The notes under the pieces: generated by a model
The model's input: the letters and a program-made list of their open reading frames with translations, nothing else
Databases searched by the model: none
What the model was told of the DNA's origin: nothing
DNA from: Orientia tsutsugamushi str. Boryong
GTDB taxonomy: Bacteria; Pseudomonadota; Alphaproteobacteria; Rickettsiales; Rickettsiaceae
Assembly (NCBI RefSeq): GCF_000063545.1
Contig: NC_009488.1
Coordinates: 1,116,001-1,180,000 of the forward strand
Length of the DNA stretch: 64,000 nt
Direction of reading: 5' to 3'
Made by a program: the position numbers and the translations under genes
In this document: in pieces, positions 19,397 through 28,867 of the stretch
Position numbering within the stretch: position 1 is the first letter of the stretch
Layout of the letters: every line of letters begins with the position of its first letter

Positions 19397-20323
19397 ATAT
19401 AATACATCTAATGATAGATAATTTAGATAGTTTTTTATGCCGATCAATAGATTTGATAAAAAGTTTATGTAAGAATAATAATGTTAATTTTATTTTAAAG
19501 AATAACGATGGTTATACAGTTTTAGATTTAGCTTTAGCTATTGAACATGATCAGCACAAAATCGCAGAGCACTTGCAAGAGAAAAGGCTATTATGGAGGA
19601 CAGAACAAATAGATGCTATAAATGAATCGCTGACAATAATAGCAAGAAATAATGAGCAGATATTAAAAACCTATCCAGAAAAAAATGATGCTGAGAAATT
19701 TTTGGGAAATTGGCGTGAGTTAGCACGTCTCGGAATGGCTGAGCGGATATTAGACGCATTGGATGATGATGATTTTAGAACATTTCAACAGCTTAACGAA
19801 GAACGTAAAGTAGAGTTGGATAAAGTAGCGTTGGGAGAGAACACTAATTCAGGACTGGATTGTTAGATATAATACATCTAATGATAGATAATTTAGATAG
19901 TTTTTTATGCCGATCAATAGATTTGATAAAAAGTTTATGTAAGAATAATAATGTTAATTTTATTTTAAAGAATAACGATGGTTATACAGTTTTAGATTTA
20001 GCTTTAGCTATTGAACATGATCAGCACAAAATCGCAGAGCACTTGCAAGAGAAAAGGCTATTATGGAGGACAGAACAAATAGATGCTATAAATGAATCGC
20101 TGACAATAATAGCAAGAAATAATGAGCAGATATTAAAAACCTATCCAGAAAAAATGATGCTGAGAAATTTTTGGGAAATTGGCGTGAGTTAGCACGTCTC
20201 GGAATGGCTGAGCGGATATTAGACGCATTGGATGATGATGATTTTAGAACATTTCAACAGCTTAACGAAGAACGTAAAGTAGAGTTGGATAAAGTAGCGT
20301 TGGGAGAGAACACTAATTCAGGA
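18915..20323 (+). repeat. 470-bp tandem triplication in an ankyrin gene
   Basis: Three head-to-tail units start at CTGGATTGTTAGATATAATA: 18915-19384, 19385-19854 and 19855-20323. Units 1 and 2 differ by one base (ATGATGG or ATGATAG); unit 3 lacks one A in AAAAAAATGATG and is 469 bp. 470 is not a multiple of three, so each junction shifts frame. Confidence 0.95.
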
Positions 20324-20356
20324 AATGATTTAAGGTTTAACGGCATCTATTTTTAG
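19390..20356 (+). pseudogene. Extra copies of the ankyrin gene 3' end
   Basis: This covers the second and third repeat units and the original 3' end. A TTG at 19390 overlaps the stop of the upstream frame and reopens the same C-terminal domain for 158 residues. The same stop/TTG overlap recurs at 19860, but there the one-base loss at about 20152 ends the frame at 20192, and the original end is read from 20171 to 20356. Whether translation restarts at TTG is unknown. Confidence 0.8.
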
Positions 20357-20526
20357 TTGCTTTGTTTTGATTTGTTATGTGCTTAGATTTGTAGTAACTA
20401 GTATTATCGCAAATAAGATAATAACTATTATGGGTTATAGTTGAAGCATTTCAGCAATCTTTGATTGTGTCATGCTTCCCTTCTTTGACTAAACTTCATT
20501 TTAGATAGATATAAAAATAATTCAAT

Positions 20527-21253
20527 AATGAATCCATTAGCAATAATGCTAATTATGGGGCTACTTAATTACTTGTCGATAGAATTAGCTGATACTAACT
20601 CTTTGGCTACAGGGGTTTTTATGGTACAATGATAAACATGGTCATGAGCTTGATGACTCTGCTGCTAATTCTAAGTTGATGAGTGTGGCTCATGACCAGA
20701 GAATCGAGGAATTAAAGGAGCAATTTAATCGAGCTCAGCGCGTATAGCGCTTGATAATCCAACGCTCGAAAATGTGATTACAGCCCAAAGATTGCAGAAG
20801 CGAATCATGGAGAAGGCTCATAAGTTTGCTACTATGTGGCAGCTGGCTACTCTACTTGATTATCAACTGATTAATGCTAATGAGCCAGCTAATAGCTTAC
20901 ATAGAAAGCTGTATCAAGAAAAATCAGAGCAAAAAAATGATTTCAAACTCAAAAACATTGCTAAAAACTGGGGATTGATTCTGCAAGTTAAACAAGATTG
21001 CTTGCTCTGTAAGGCCTTTATTCCTATTGTTCAGAGCTTTGCTAATAAATATGCATTTCAGTTGCTAGCTGTCAGTAAGAATAATGAGTTGCTAAATAAA
21101 CTAAACCCTAAGCATATTGTACCTGTATTATATTCAGTAGCTAGCGATGGTAAAAAAATATATGCAGTAGCTAGAGGCATAATCTCTGAAGATAAAATTA
21201 TCGACAATATTCTAGCAATCGATAGATATTATCATAAGTTGGAGACTACATGA
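20527..21253 (+). pseudogene. traF: traF, frameshifted (copy A)
   Basis: TraF is a periplasmic thioredoxin-fold protein for pilus assembly. An N-terminal signal is seen from 20527 (MNPLAIMLIMGLLNYLSIEL). An extra G near 20612 and an extra GC near 20741 then break the frame. From 20774 the C-terminal 159 residues are open, with ILQVKQDCLLCKAFIPIVQS and KHIVPVLYSVA. Copy B differs at several sites here and has an in-frame TAG instead. It overlaps traH by 4 bases. Confidence 0.87.
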
Positions 21254-22535
21254 GCACCAAAATCAGAGTTTATGCCATTACAATGCTATTATTGCTACAA
21301 GCTCCAGTATCACTAGCTTGGAATATCGAAAACGTATTTCAAGGAATGAGTATTAATGTCACAAGATCTGGATCATATCAAGATCAAGCGGCTGGCGGAT
21401 TATCTGCCAGAACAAGCCAAACATCATTTCAGCCATTTGCTATAACTCCACCATCTTTAAACATGAGCTGTAGCGGTATTGATGCCTATCTTGGTAGCTT
21501 CTCTGTTATTTCTGGAGAAGAATTAGTTCAATTGATGAAAAACATTGGTTCTCAAGCTAAAGTCTATGCTTTTTCATTAGGATTAAAAACCTTTGCTCCT
21601 CAAATTGAGAATGCTCTCAAAGACTTACGTAATCTAGCAATGGAGATGAATCAATTTGCTAAGGAAGATTGCAAATTAACAAAAGCATTATTTGCTACAG
21701 CTTTACCAAGAAACTCAGCTATGAGAGAAGCTGTTTGCCGTGATATACAGTCACAAAGCGGGTTTGATTATTTTGCTGCTGGTAAAAAATGTCGTAATTA
21801 TTTAGATCAAAAACAAGCTCTGCGACAAGCACAAAATAAGGATTCAGAGTTATGCTGGATGATTATAACATCTTCACTAAAGCAGCAGCAAAGGTTGGAA
21901 TACCATCAAATATGCGTGATTCAATCATGTCTATGACTGGCACTATCGTGGTTACAAACAATAATGTGTACTTTTTTGACTCCTTAGCTCAGGATGAAAA
22001 AAGTTGGATTAGTCATTTAAAAGGTGGAGAATCAGCTTCAATTTACAGCTGTGATAGTGTTAGTTGCCTGCATCCAAGCCTACAACGAAATATCACAATA
22101 TCACCAGAGCAGTCTTATGCAGGTAAAGCTAAGCAAAAATTGACTGATCTAAAAAATAAGTTTGATAAGAATTCTGAATATAGCAACTCTGAAATAGCCT
22201 TTTTATCTTCGATTGGAGATATATTTCCAATTTATGATTATATCACATTAGAAGCTATTTCTGGAGTCACAATTTTAGAGATCTCATCAGAATTAATAGC
22301 TAGCTATACATTAGTTCAGCATTTGAAGGAAGTAATCACCGAAATACGTAGAGCCGTTACTTCACTAGGTGCTAAGCAAGTTTCGAATGAACATTTAGAA
22401 AGATATTTGAAGGAATTGAATCGAGTACAACTTTTTGCAAATGAAAAATGGACTAGCCTACAAACCGATGCAAGTCGAATAGATAAAAGGGCTAGATTAA
22501 TAGAGCAGCATTTAATAGCGAAGGAGAAAAGTTAA
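21250..22535 (+). pseudogene. traH: traH with one frameshift (copy A)
   Basis: TraH is needed for F-pilus assembly and mating-pair formation. A signal peptide (ITMLLLLQAPVSLA) leads into the N-terminal half with NVFQGMSINVTRSGSYQDQA and GGLSARTSQ. At 21850 one base is missing (GAGTTATGCTGG instead of GAGTTAATGCTGG). The frame then resumes as MLDDYNIFTKAAAKVGIPS and runs to 22535, ending in a coiled-coil-like tail. Together the halves give about 428 residues, near the family length of about 450. Copy B shares the frameshift. Confidence 0.9.
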
Positions 22536-24457
22536 TGGATTACGTAATATACACATTTGGTGGTGGAGATCTGTTATGGCATGTGTTTAATGGCATAGGC
22601 AGAGGTCTTTGCTTCAAATAGCGAATACTTCACTCCAGTGGGTCACTTAGCCTTGACTATTGGTGGCATATGGGCTGCTACTAGGGCTATTTTTAGAGGA
22701 AATATCGGCATCTTTGCTATGGGAATGGTTTTTTCCATCGATATTTATTTTTACGCTGTTATTTGCCCCCAAATCTACTGTTTGGCTGAAGGATGAAGTA
22801 TCAATGAGTGCGCCAGTAAAGGTTGATAATATTCCCATAAGTATTGCAATGTTTGCTTCTCTTTCATCGCAAACGAGTTACTTTGTATCTAAAATGTTGG
22901 AACAGCATCTTTTGCCAGCTTATGAAGGACTATCGAGCAGAAAAACTGGTATTATGTTTGGAGCTAAGGCTGTAGCTAAGATTCGAGATGTGCAAATACA
23001 GGATCCAATAACTTTAACTAATACGAAGGAATTCCTTAGACAATGCTTTATGAAGCCTTACATCATAGGCAATATCTTAGGTAAAAAAGCTGCTGCTCAA
23101 CAAACTAACGACATTATAGGATTTATCGAGCAAAATATACCTAATAATTTTGGTATTTATTATCGCGAGCCTAGTAATTTAGCCATTAGTTTCAAGACCT
23201 GTAGACAAGCTACTCCATTGATTAAAGCGGCAATTCATAAAGAATTAAATGAAGGACTTTTAACCAAGTTTGCAGCAGCAATTGGAGTTCAATCTGATCA
23301 GTCACACATGTTAAGTCAAAGACTAAAAGTCATGACTGGAGATACACTAAAATATTTACAAAGAGAGCAGCAAGATATTCATGAATGGATGAAGCAAGCT
23401 ATGCTTCTTAATGCTAATCGTGAGTCATATGATGACTGGCGTGAGAAGTTTTCGTTATCAAGAATTTATCCTAATTTAGTTAGTATGCATGCAATCAGAG
23501 GCCTCTTTCAACAATCATTTTCGTATCTAGTAGCTGGAGAAATGGCTGCTCACATGATGCCTATTTTACAATCTGTTTTTTTTGCATTAGTAGTCTCAAT
23601 GATCTTTATTGTATTTCCAATGGGCCTATTACCTGGCGGCTACAATATACTCAAAACCTGGATTCTATTAATAATATGGGTCAGCAGCTGGCCAGTATTT
23701 TTTACAATAATCCATTGCCTAGGAATGATCAGCTTATCCAGTAAATCTGGAGCTTTTGGTAATGATTATGGCTTGAATATGCTATCGCAAGGAAGCTTCG
23801 CAGAGATGATTTTATAATAGCTATGCGACGTTTCAAATGCTTGCATCATCGATACCAATGCTTTCTTGGGCAGTGATAAAAGCTTGTGCTCATGCTACAG
23901 CTAACTTGGCCAGCCAGTTCTCTCCTATACCAGTTGCTAGCAGCTTAGGCAGTAACATAGTCGACAATAACTTGAGTATGGATAATTACAGCATAGGCAA
24001 TAGAACTATCTCTCAACAAAACCTAGCTCCTTCATTACATATGGCTAATATTTATCAATGATGGTGGTAGAACAGTCACTACAACGGCTGATGGTCGACA
24101 AATTATAAATGAAAACGTAGATTCATTGGGAAATAACTTCCGAGCTTCTGCTATGCTACAAGCTGGATATCAAAACCAGTTTACGCACTCTCAGAGCATT
24201 CTTGATTCACTGACAAAAAGAGAGGCCAATCTTATTTCAACAGGAAACTCCATTACCATGGAAATAGAGCCGACAGGATAACTCACGATGAAGCTCAGTC
24301 TATAAGCATCACTGATAGTGAATCTCAAGCTCTACAGGAGGTTGGTTCTAGTAGCATTGCTACTACTGATCATACAGGTAGTAGCCACAGTAAAAGTAGT
24401 GGAACTAGTGCTAGTGCTGGTGGTAGAGCATTTTTTGCACAAGTTAAAGTTGAAGGA
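22535..24457 (+). pseudogene. traG: traG with several frameshifts, 3' part lost (copy A)
   Basis: TraG is the large inner-membrane protein for pilus assembly and mating-pair stabilisation. The start reads MDYVIYTFGGGDLLWHVFNG. Frameshifts near 22595 and 22722 interrupt the first membrane region, then about 370 residues are open with membrane segments (FFALVVSMIFIVFPMGLLP, TWILLIIWVSSWPVFFTII). Further shifts lie near 23812, 24056 and 24270. The last piece, THDEAQSISITDSESQALQE, runs in frame into the TPR gene. Family members are over 900 residues; the C-terminal half is gone. Confidence 0.9.
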
Positions 24458-25180
24458 GTGGAAAGACATAACAATAAAGGAGCTTCTTTAGCTAGATTAG
24501 GACAGTATGAAGATGCAATGGAAAATTTTGATATTGCTATTAAGTACAGATCAGATAATCCAGAAGCTTATTATAACAAAGGCATAGCGTTAATGAATTT
24601 AGGATACATTCAAAATGCAATCGAAAACTATGATATAGCTATTAAATATAGACCAGATTATGCAGAAGCTTATATTAATAAAGGTTTAACTTTAGCATTT
24701 TTAGGGCAATTGCAGAATGCAATAGAACATTTTGATTTAGCTATTAAATACGATCCTAGTTGTGTGAAATCATACTGTAATAAAGGGTATATATTAAGCT
24801 TATTGAATAGATATTCTGAAGCAATAGAAAGCTGTAACATAGCTATTAAATATGATCCAAATTGTGCGGATATTTATTATAATAAAGGAATGATTCTTGA
24901 GAAATTAGGTAAACACCAAAAAGCGATAGAAAATTTTGACATTGCTATCGCTATTAAGTACAAACCTAATTTTGCTGAAAACTATCTTGAAAAAGGAATT
25001 TCATTAGTAAGTTTAGGACAGTACTCAAAAGCTAAGGAGAATTTTAACTTAGCTATTAAATATAATCCTAATATCATTGCAGAATACGAAGCAATGTTTA
25101 AAAAGTTAACAGAATTAGAGAATTTTACTGGAGTAAAAGAGTATGAGCAAAAACTACAGATTTTGAAAAAATACTCTTGA
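24458..25180 (+). CDS. TPR-repeat protein embedded between traG and traD (copy A)
   Basis: Six to seven tetratricopeptide repeats of 34 residues cover the whole 240-residue frame (for example NKGIALMNLGYIQNAIENYD and AIKYRPDYAEAYINKGLTLA). TPRs mediate protein-protein contact, and RAGEs commonly carry such proteins as cargo. The first start is GTG at 24458, but the frame is open upstream through about 60 codons of TraG C-terminal sequence, so the gene may be a fusion product. The stop overlaps traD by 4 bases (ATGA). No signal peptide. The partner is unknown. Confidence 0.85.
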   Translation: MERHNNKGASLARLGQYEDAMENFDIAIKYRSDNPEAYYNKGIALMNLGYIQNAIENYDIAIKYRPDYAEAYINKGLTLAFLGQLQNAIEHFDLAIKYDPSCVKSYCNKGYILSLLNRYSEAIESCNIAIKYDPNCADIYYNKGMILEKLGKHQKAIENFDIAIAIKYKPNFAENYLEKGISLVSLGQYSKAKENFNLAIKYNPNIIAEYEAMFKKLTELENFTGVKEYEQKLQILKKYS

Positions 25181-26018
25181 TGAATTTTCAGAATCAAGGC
25201 AATTTCACAAGGGGATCGCAGTTATTTGCTCATAAGTTAAGAATGTTTGGGCAAGGTAGTGCCAATGTTTTTACAATTGGGTTAGGATTATCGATATTCT
25301 GGATTATATGTCGATTATATCAAAAAGTTTTTCTGAGCAGTTTGTATTATTTTGCGATTGAGCGATATGTACAGCTTAAGCTAACAATTGGTGAACATTT
25401 TTATGATATCGATCAAATAGGAATCGTATTTTATAGTTTAAGGTTTAAAAAATGGATACACCTCAATGCTCAGGACTTTCTACATGAATTTTATACAGGT
25501 CAACATGGATTTAAAATACAGCAATTATGGGAATTCTTAATCAATTCAGCATTGTTAGAAGGATTAATTGTTTTTGCTATTGGTGTAATAATCTCAATTG
25601 TTTTCTTTAAGGCTCAAGGTAAAAAAACGATTATTAAGGCCAAAATTAGAGGCGCTGATTTTGTAGAGTATCCCCCCAATGCCTTATCTAAAATACTAAA
25701 AAACGCTAAAAAGGCCTCAAAAATCTGTTTTAGAGGCTTGCCATTAGTAAAGAATAGTGAAAGGTTACACATTCTTATTACTGGAACAACAGGTACTGGT
25801 AAAACTAATATGCTTAACGAACTGCTGCCACAAATTCGATTACACAAAGATCGAGCAATAATTGTAGACACTACTGGGGCTTTTACTGATAGATTTTTTG
25901 ATCCTAAATGTGATAAACTGCTTATAATCCTTTGGAAAAAAATAGTGAGCAGTGGTTGCCTTGGAATGATTGTTTTGAAGCAGCTGATTTTCATGATATA
26001 GCTAGTAGTTTTAGTAAT
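25177..26018 (+). pseudogene. traD: traD coupling protein, truncated by IS110 (copy A)
   Basis: TraD is the hexameric VirD4-type ATPase that brings DNA to the secretion channel. The N-terminal membrane part has two hydrophobic segments (residues ~27-45 and ~125-145). Walker A ITGTTGTGKTNML is near residue 202, and IIVDTTGAFTDRFFDP follows. At about 25925 the frame shifts (continuing NPLEKNSEQWLPWNDCFEAA), and at 26019 the IS110 element replaces the remaining two thirds. The usual length is 600-700 residues. Confidence 0.9.
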
Positions 26019-26240
26019 TATACTCCTTGTATGATAAAAATAAGTGAAATTGCAATAAAATAAAAGATTATAGCAATAGCACAAAAGAAAGCTAGTATAC
26101 AGTTATGCTCCTAAGGCTACTAGCCTGAATTTTAGATAAGTAACTATCTTTTTTAACTAAAAACCGGACGGTATTCTTAGGCAAAAAAGCCTGTATTTAC
26201 AAGGTTGGTTTTGAGATATTTAACATAAAATTTGGTGATT

Positions 26241-27203
26241 ATGAATAGTATAATTGTAGGAATTGATATTTCTAAAGAGACATTTGATGCCGCTGTGTTA
26301 ATTAATCATAAAGTTCAAACAAGAAAATTTAATAATAATTCTGAAGGATTTAACAAATTAGTAACATGGTTAAAAAGCAGAGAAACTGGACATGTTTGTA
26401 TGGAAGCAACAGGTATCTACTGGAAAAGCTTAGCGAAATATCTGTACGATTATGGCTATAAAGTGAGCGTAGTAAATCCTGCACGTATTAAAGGTTTTGC
26501 AATAAGTAAACTTAGTCGTACAAAAACAGATAAAGCAGACAGTGTATTAATCGCAGATTTTTGCAAAGCAATGAAACAGGAAGCATGGTATCCACAGCCG
26601 CATTATATTCAAGAACTACAGCAGCTGGTTAATCGCCTGAATGTTTTAATTAAGCATAAAACACAAGAAACAAATAGATTAGAAGGAGCTTCTAAAGCAA
26701 TTGCTAATAATATTCAAATGCACATTGAATTTCTTGAAACACAAATTAAAGAAATTGAACAACTAATCAATGACCATATTAAAAATAACAAAGATCTTCA
26801 CAATAAAGCTATGTTACTTGAATCAATACCAGGTATAGGAGCAAAAACACAAGCTATAGTTCTGGCTTTTTTAGCAGATATTGAGAAATTTAGTTCTGCT
26901 AAACAAGTTGTAGCTTTTGTAGGTCTTAATCCTAAGCATCGTCAATCTGGTAGTTCTGTGCGTGGCGCTAGTAGAATCTCTAGAACTGGTAATTCAGATC
27001 TACGTAAGTCTTTTTATATGCCTGCTATGTCTGCCTTAAGACATAATTGTATTATCAAGCATTTTTCTCAACGTTTATCTAACACTGGTAAACCCAAAAT
27101 GCTTATCCTTACTGCTGCTATGCGTAAGTTACTACATATTATTTATGGCGTTTTGAAGCATAATTCTCCTTTTAATCCTAATGTTTCAATCCAGCAAAAA
27201 TAA
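26241..27203 (+). CDS. IS110-family DEDD transposase, copy 1
   Basis: The N-terminal RuvC-like DEDD domain shows VGIDISKETFDAAVL (first Asp), VCMEATGIYW (Glu) and LSRTKTDKADSVLIADF (Asp pair). A coiled coil lies at about residues 135-185. The C-terminal transposase_20 domain has LLESIPGIGAKTQAIVLAF and the serine-containing VGLNPKHRQSGSSVRGA. The 320-residue length is normal. I chose the ATG at 26241; a TTG and a GTG lie three and two codons earlier. The frame is intact, and three copies in this window suggest recent activity. Confidence 0.95.
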   Translation: MNSIIVGIDISKETFDAAVLINHKVQTRKFNNNSEGFNKLVTWLKSRETGHVCMEATGIYWKSLAKYLYDYGYKVSVVNPARIKGFAISKLSRTKTDKADSVLIADFCKAMKQEAWYPQPHYIQELQQLVNRLNVLIKHKTQETNRLEGASKAIANNIQMHIEFLETQIKEIEQLINDHIKNNKDLHNKAMLLESIPGIGAKTQAIVLAFLADIEKFSSAKQVVAFVGLNPKHRQSGSSVRGASRISRTGNSDLRKSFYMPAMSALRHNCIIKHFSQRLSNTGKPKMLILTAAMRKLLHIIYGVLKHNSPFNPNVSIQQK

Positions 27204-27245
27204 TAATTTTATAAAAACTTACATCTTTTTTATAAAATTATTATT
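27199..27245. terminator. Hairpin at the IS110 3' end
   Basis: AATAATAATTTTATAAAA at 27199-27216 pairs perfectly with TTTTATAAAATTATTATT at 27228-27245, an 18-bp AT stem overlapping the transposase stop and reaching the element's end. It occurs in all three copies. It may be a bidirectional terminator or an end-recognition structure. Confidence 0.65.
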
Positions 27246-27329
27246 TCTTTTCTTGACTCTTAACACGGTATCTTGTGCAAGTAGAAATATATGTAATGCT
27301 ATGTATGCTAGTTAGAAAAAGTTTGCATT

Positions 27330-27905
27330 CTAACTAGCATAAAGCTCACAGTATTTATTTAGCTCTATTGCAATCTCTGGTAGTTTAAGGTATTGAGCAA
27401 GAGGTATAAATTCTTGCTGAGTTTCAATGACGATTTTTTGTCTTTTTTCATAAGGTTTTATATGTATGGTTTGAATATTATGGAATCGATCGAAAAGCTT
27501 AATTAATAATAGTTCTATTTTATTTTGCCTATAAAATGTTTGAATCATTTCTCTAGAACTGATTTTTTTATTATCCTTAATCCTGGTGAGGTCTAAAACC
27601 TATTCTGCAATATTATTACCAAATTCTTGACTTATTATTTCTTTGGTTAGTGTTGTGTCTTCGAGTGTATCATGTAGTATTGCTGTAATAATTGTATCAG
27701 TTTCAAAGCTGTAGTCTGATACCATATAAGCTACTTCTAATTGATGTGTGTAGTATAGTTCTCCAGTATCTCGCTTTTGCTGACCATGATATTTTTGGGC
27801 ATAAAATATAGCTTTTTCAACTTTATCAAGATCAATTTCAGTATTAAATCTTACGTTGGTTTCAAACAGCTTATTTAGTAAGCTTTCGCTATAAAAGTCT
27901 ATCAT
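27330..27905 (-). pseudogene. SpoT-like HD hydrolase with in-frame TAG (copy A)
   Basis: This stand-alone HD-domain protein resembles the (p)ppGpp hydrolase half of RelA/SpoT, without a synthetase domain. It shows AQKYHGQQKRDTGELYYTHQ, ILHDTLED (HD motif) and LLIKLFDRFHNIQTI. The frame is 191 codons, the same as the intact gene at 35754-36329, but codon 102 (Gln CAG there) is TAG, at 27600-27602. The inverted copy at 44554-45129 has the same stop. Confidence 0.9.
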
Positions 27906-28005
27906 TTTTCATCTCTAAATAATCTTTAATAAATTATACAATAAATTAAACTTTTTATATACTTCAATCTCAGATAAAAACTGTAAAAGAAGCGAATTAA
28001 TTTGA

Positions 28006-28863
28006 TTAAAAAAGTTGTACTGGAATATTGCAAGTAATGGTTGTAAACTTGTCTTTTTCACTCTCTATTTCCATTTCTCCATTAAGTTGATTAATAAGGT
28101 AATTTACAAACCATAATCCTGATTCAAGCATTAGCGGACAGTCTCTTACCAAGTCAAAATCAGCTAATTTAGCTTTTATATTCCCTAATTTTTCTTTTGA
28201 AATACCGCTTCCTTTATCGTGTATTCTAAATTGTAGTATGTTATCGCTTTTTATATAATTTTTTACAGTAAACAAATGAACTGTAATTATAACCTTGTAG
28301 CTGTGATTAAATCTAATGACGCTTCCTATTAATTGACTTAATATAGCTTGTAAGTGATCACTATTTCCAATCACAATATCCTTCATTTTGTACTGAAAAT
28401 TGTAATTGATTTTTATATCTTTCTCTTTTGCAATGTCTTCTAGTCTCCTGACAGCATCCTTTACTAACTTTTGTATGCTAAATTTTTTTAAACATAAATT
28501 TTCATTCTCAATTTCGCTTCTAAGCGTGTAAACTACATCATTACAGTACTCTTGGAGATTTACTGCTCGATTTAATATTGTTTTCAGCTTATCTTTATTT
28601 TTTGAATCACTTAACATGATCTCGCTTGCTAGCCTTACAATTTCACTAGTTGCAATATTAAATCTATATTTGATATTCTGTATCAGATTCACACAATATT
28701 CTTTCAATGATTCAGCTACCTCGACCTGATACTTAGCTTTTCTTAACTTTGTTATTATCTCCATATATTCATCGATATTCTCCCTTTCTCTATTCACTAG
28801 CGTAATTGGTATTGGAGGTATTTGTACCATCCATTGGTTAATTGTTTTCTTTTTTGCTTTCAT
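28006..28863 (-). CDS. Histidine-kinase-like protein without phospho-acceptor His (copy A)
   Basis: A 285-residue soluble protein with the layout of a sensor kinase core. A helical dimerisation-like region spans residues 35-120. A GHKL ATPase-like domain spans about 128-283, with IVIGNSDHLQAILSQLIGSV (degenerate N-box), DKGSGIS at 216-222 (G1 box) and a closing LINQLNGEMEIESEKDKFTT. No H-box histidine or sensor domain is seen, and the N-box Asn of IGNA is Ser. It lies 4 bases from the next kinase-like gene, with which it forms an operon ahead of the SpoT-like gene. The identical frame at 43596-44453 is also open. Confidence 0.75.
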   Translation of the reverse strand: MKAKKKTINQWMVQIPPIPITLVNRERENIDEYMEIITKLRKAKYQVEVAESLKEYCVNLIQNIKYRFNIATSEIVRLASEIMLSDSKNKDKLKTILNRAVNLQEYCNDVVYTLRSEIENENLCLKKFSIQKLVKDAVRRLEDIAKEKDIKINYNFQYKMKDIVIGNSDHLQAILSQLIGSVIRFNHSYKVIITVHLFTVKNYIKSDNILQFRIHDKGSGISKEKLGNIKAKLADFDLVRDCPLMLESGLWFVNYLINQLNGEMEIESEKDKFTTITCNIPVQLF

Positions 28864-28867
28864 AGCA

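Larger units (their letters stand above)
26019..27246 (+). mobile_element. IS110-family insertion sequence, copy 1
   Basis: Comparison of three copies (here, 45213-46440 and 55913-57140) fixes the ends: TATACTCCTTGTATG at one end and ATAAAATTATTATTT at the other, 1228 bp. As usual for IS110 there are no terminal inverted repeats. A 220-bp non-coding leader precedes the transposase; in this family that region can encode a structured guide (bridge) RNA. Confidence 0.9.

Noticed and set aside
18915-20323. Tandem repeats as a CRISPR array
   Set aside because: The unit is 470 bp and coding, without short repeats and spacers.
22660-23817. 385-residue frame as an independent membrane protein
   Set aside because: Its first ~30 residues are out-of-frame TraG sequence; it is an open stretch of the frameshifted traG gene.
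25614-26084. Long minus-strand frame opposite traD (twin at 46375-46845)
   Set aside because: It is antisense to a clear Walker A region and changes partner sequence at the IS110 end, so it is a coincidental frame.
27600-27602. TAG in the SpoT-like gene (and TAG/TGA in traF, dam, intron protein) as recoding
   Set aside because: Stops of all three types occur at unrelated sites next to frameshifts; ordinary pseudogene decay explains them, and housekeeping genes use the standard code.
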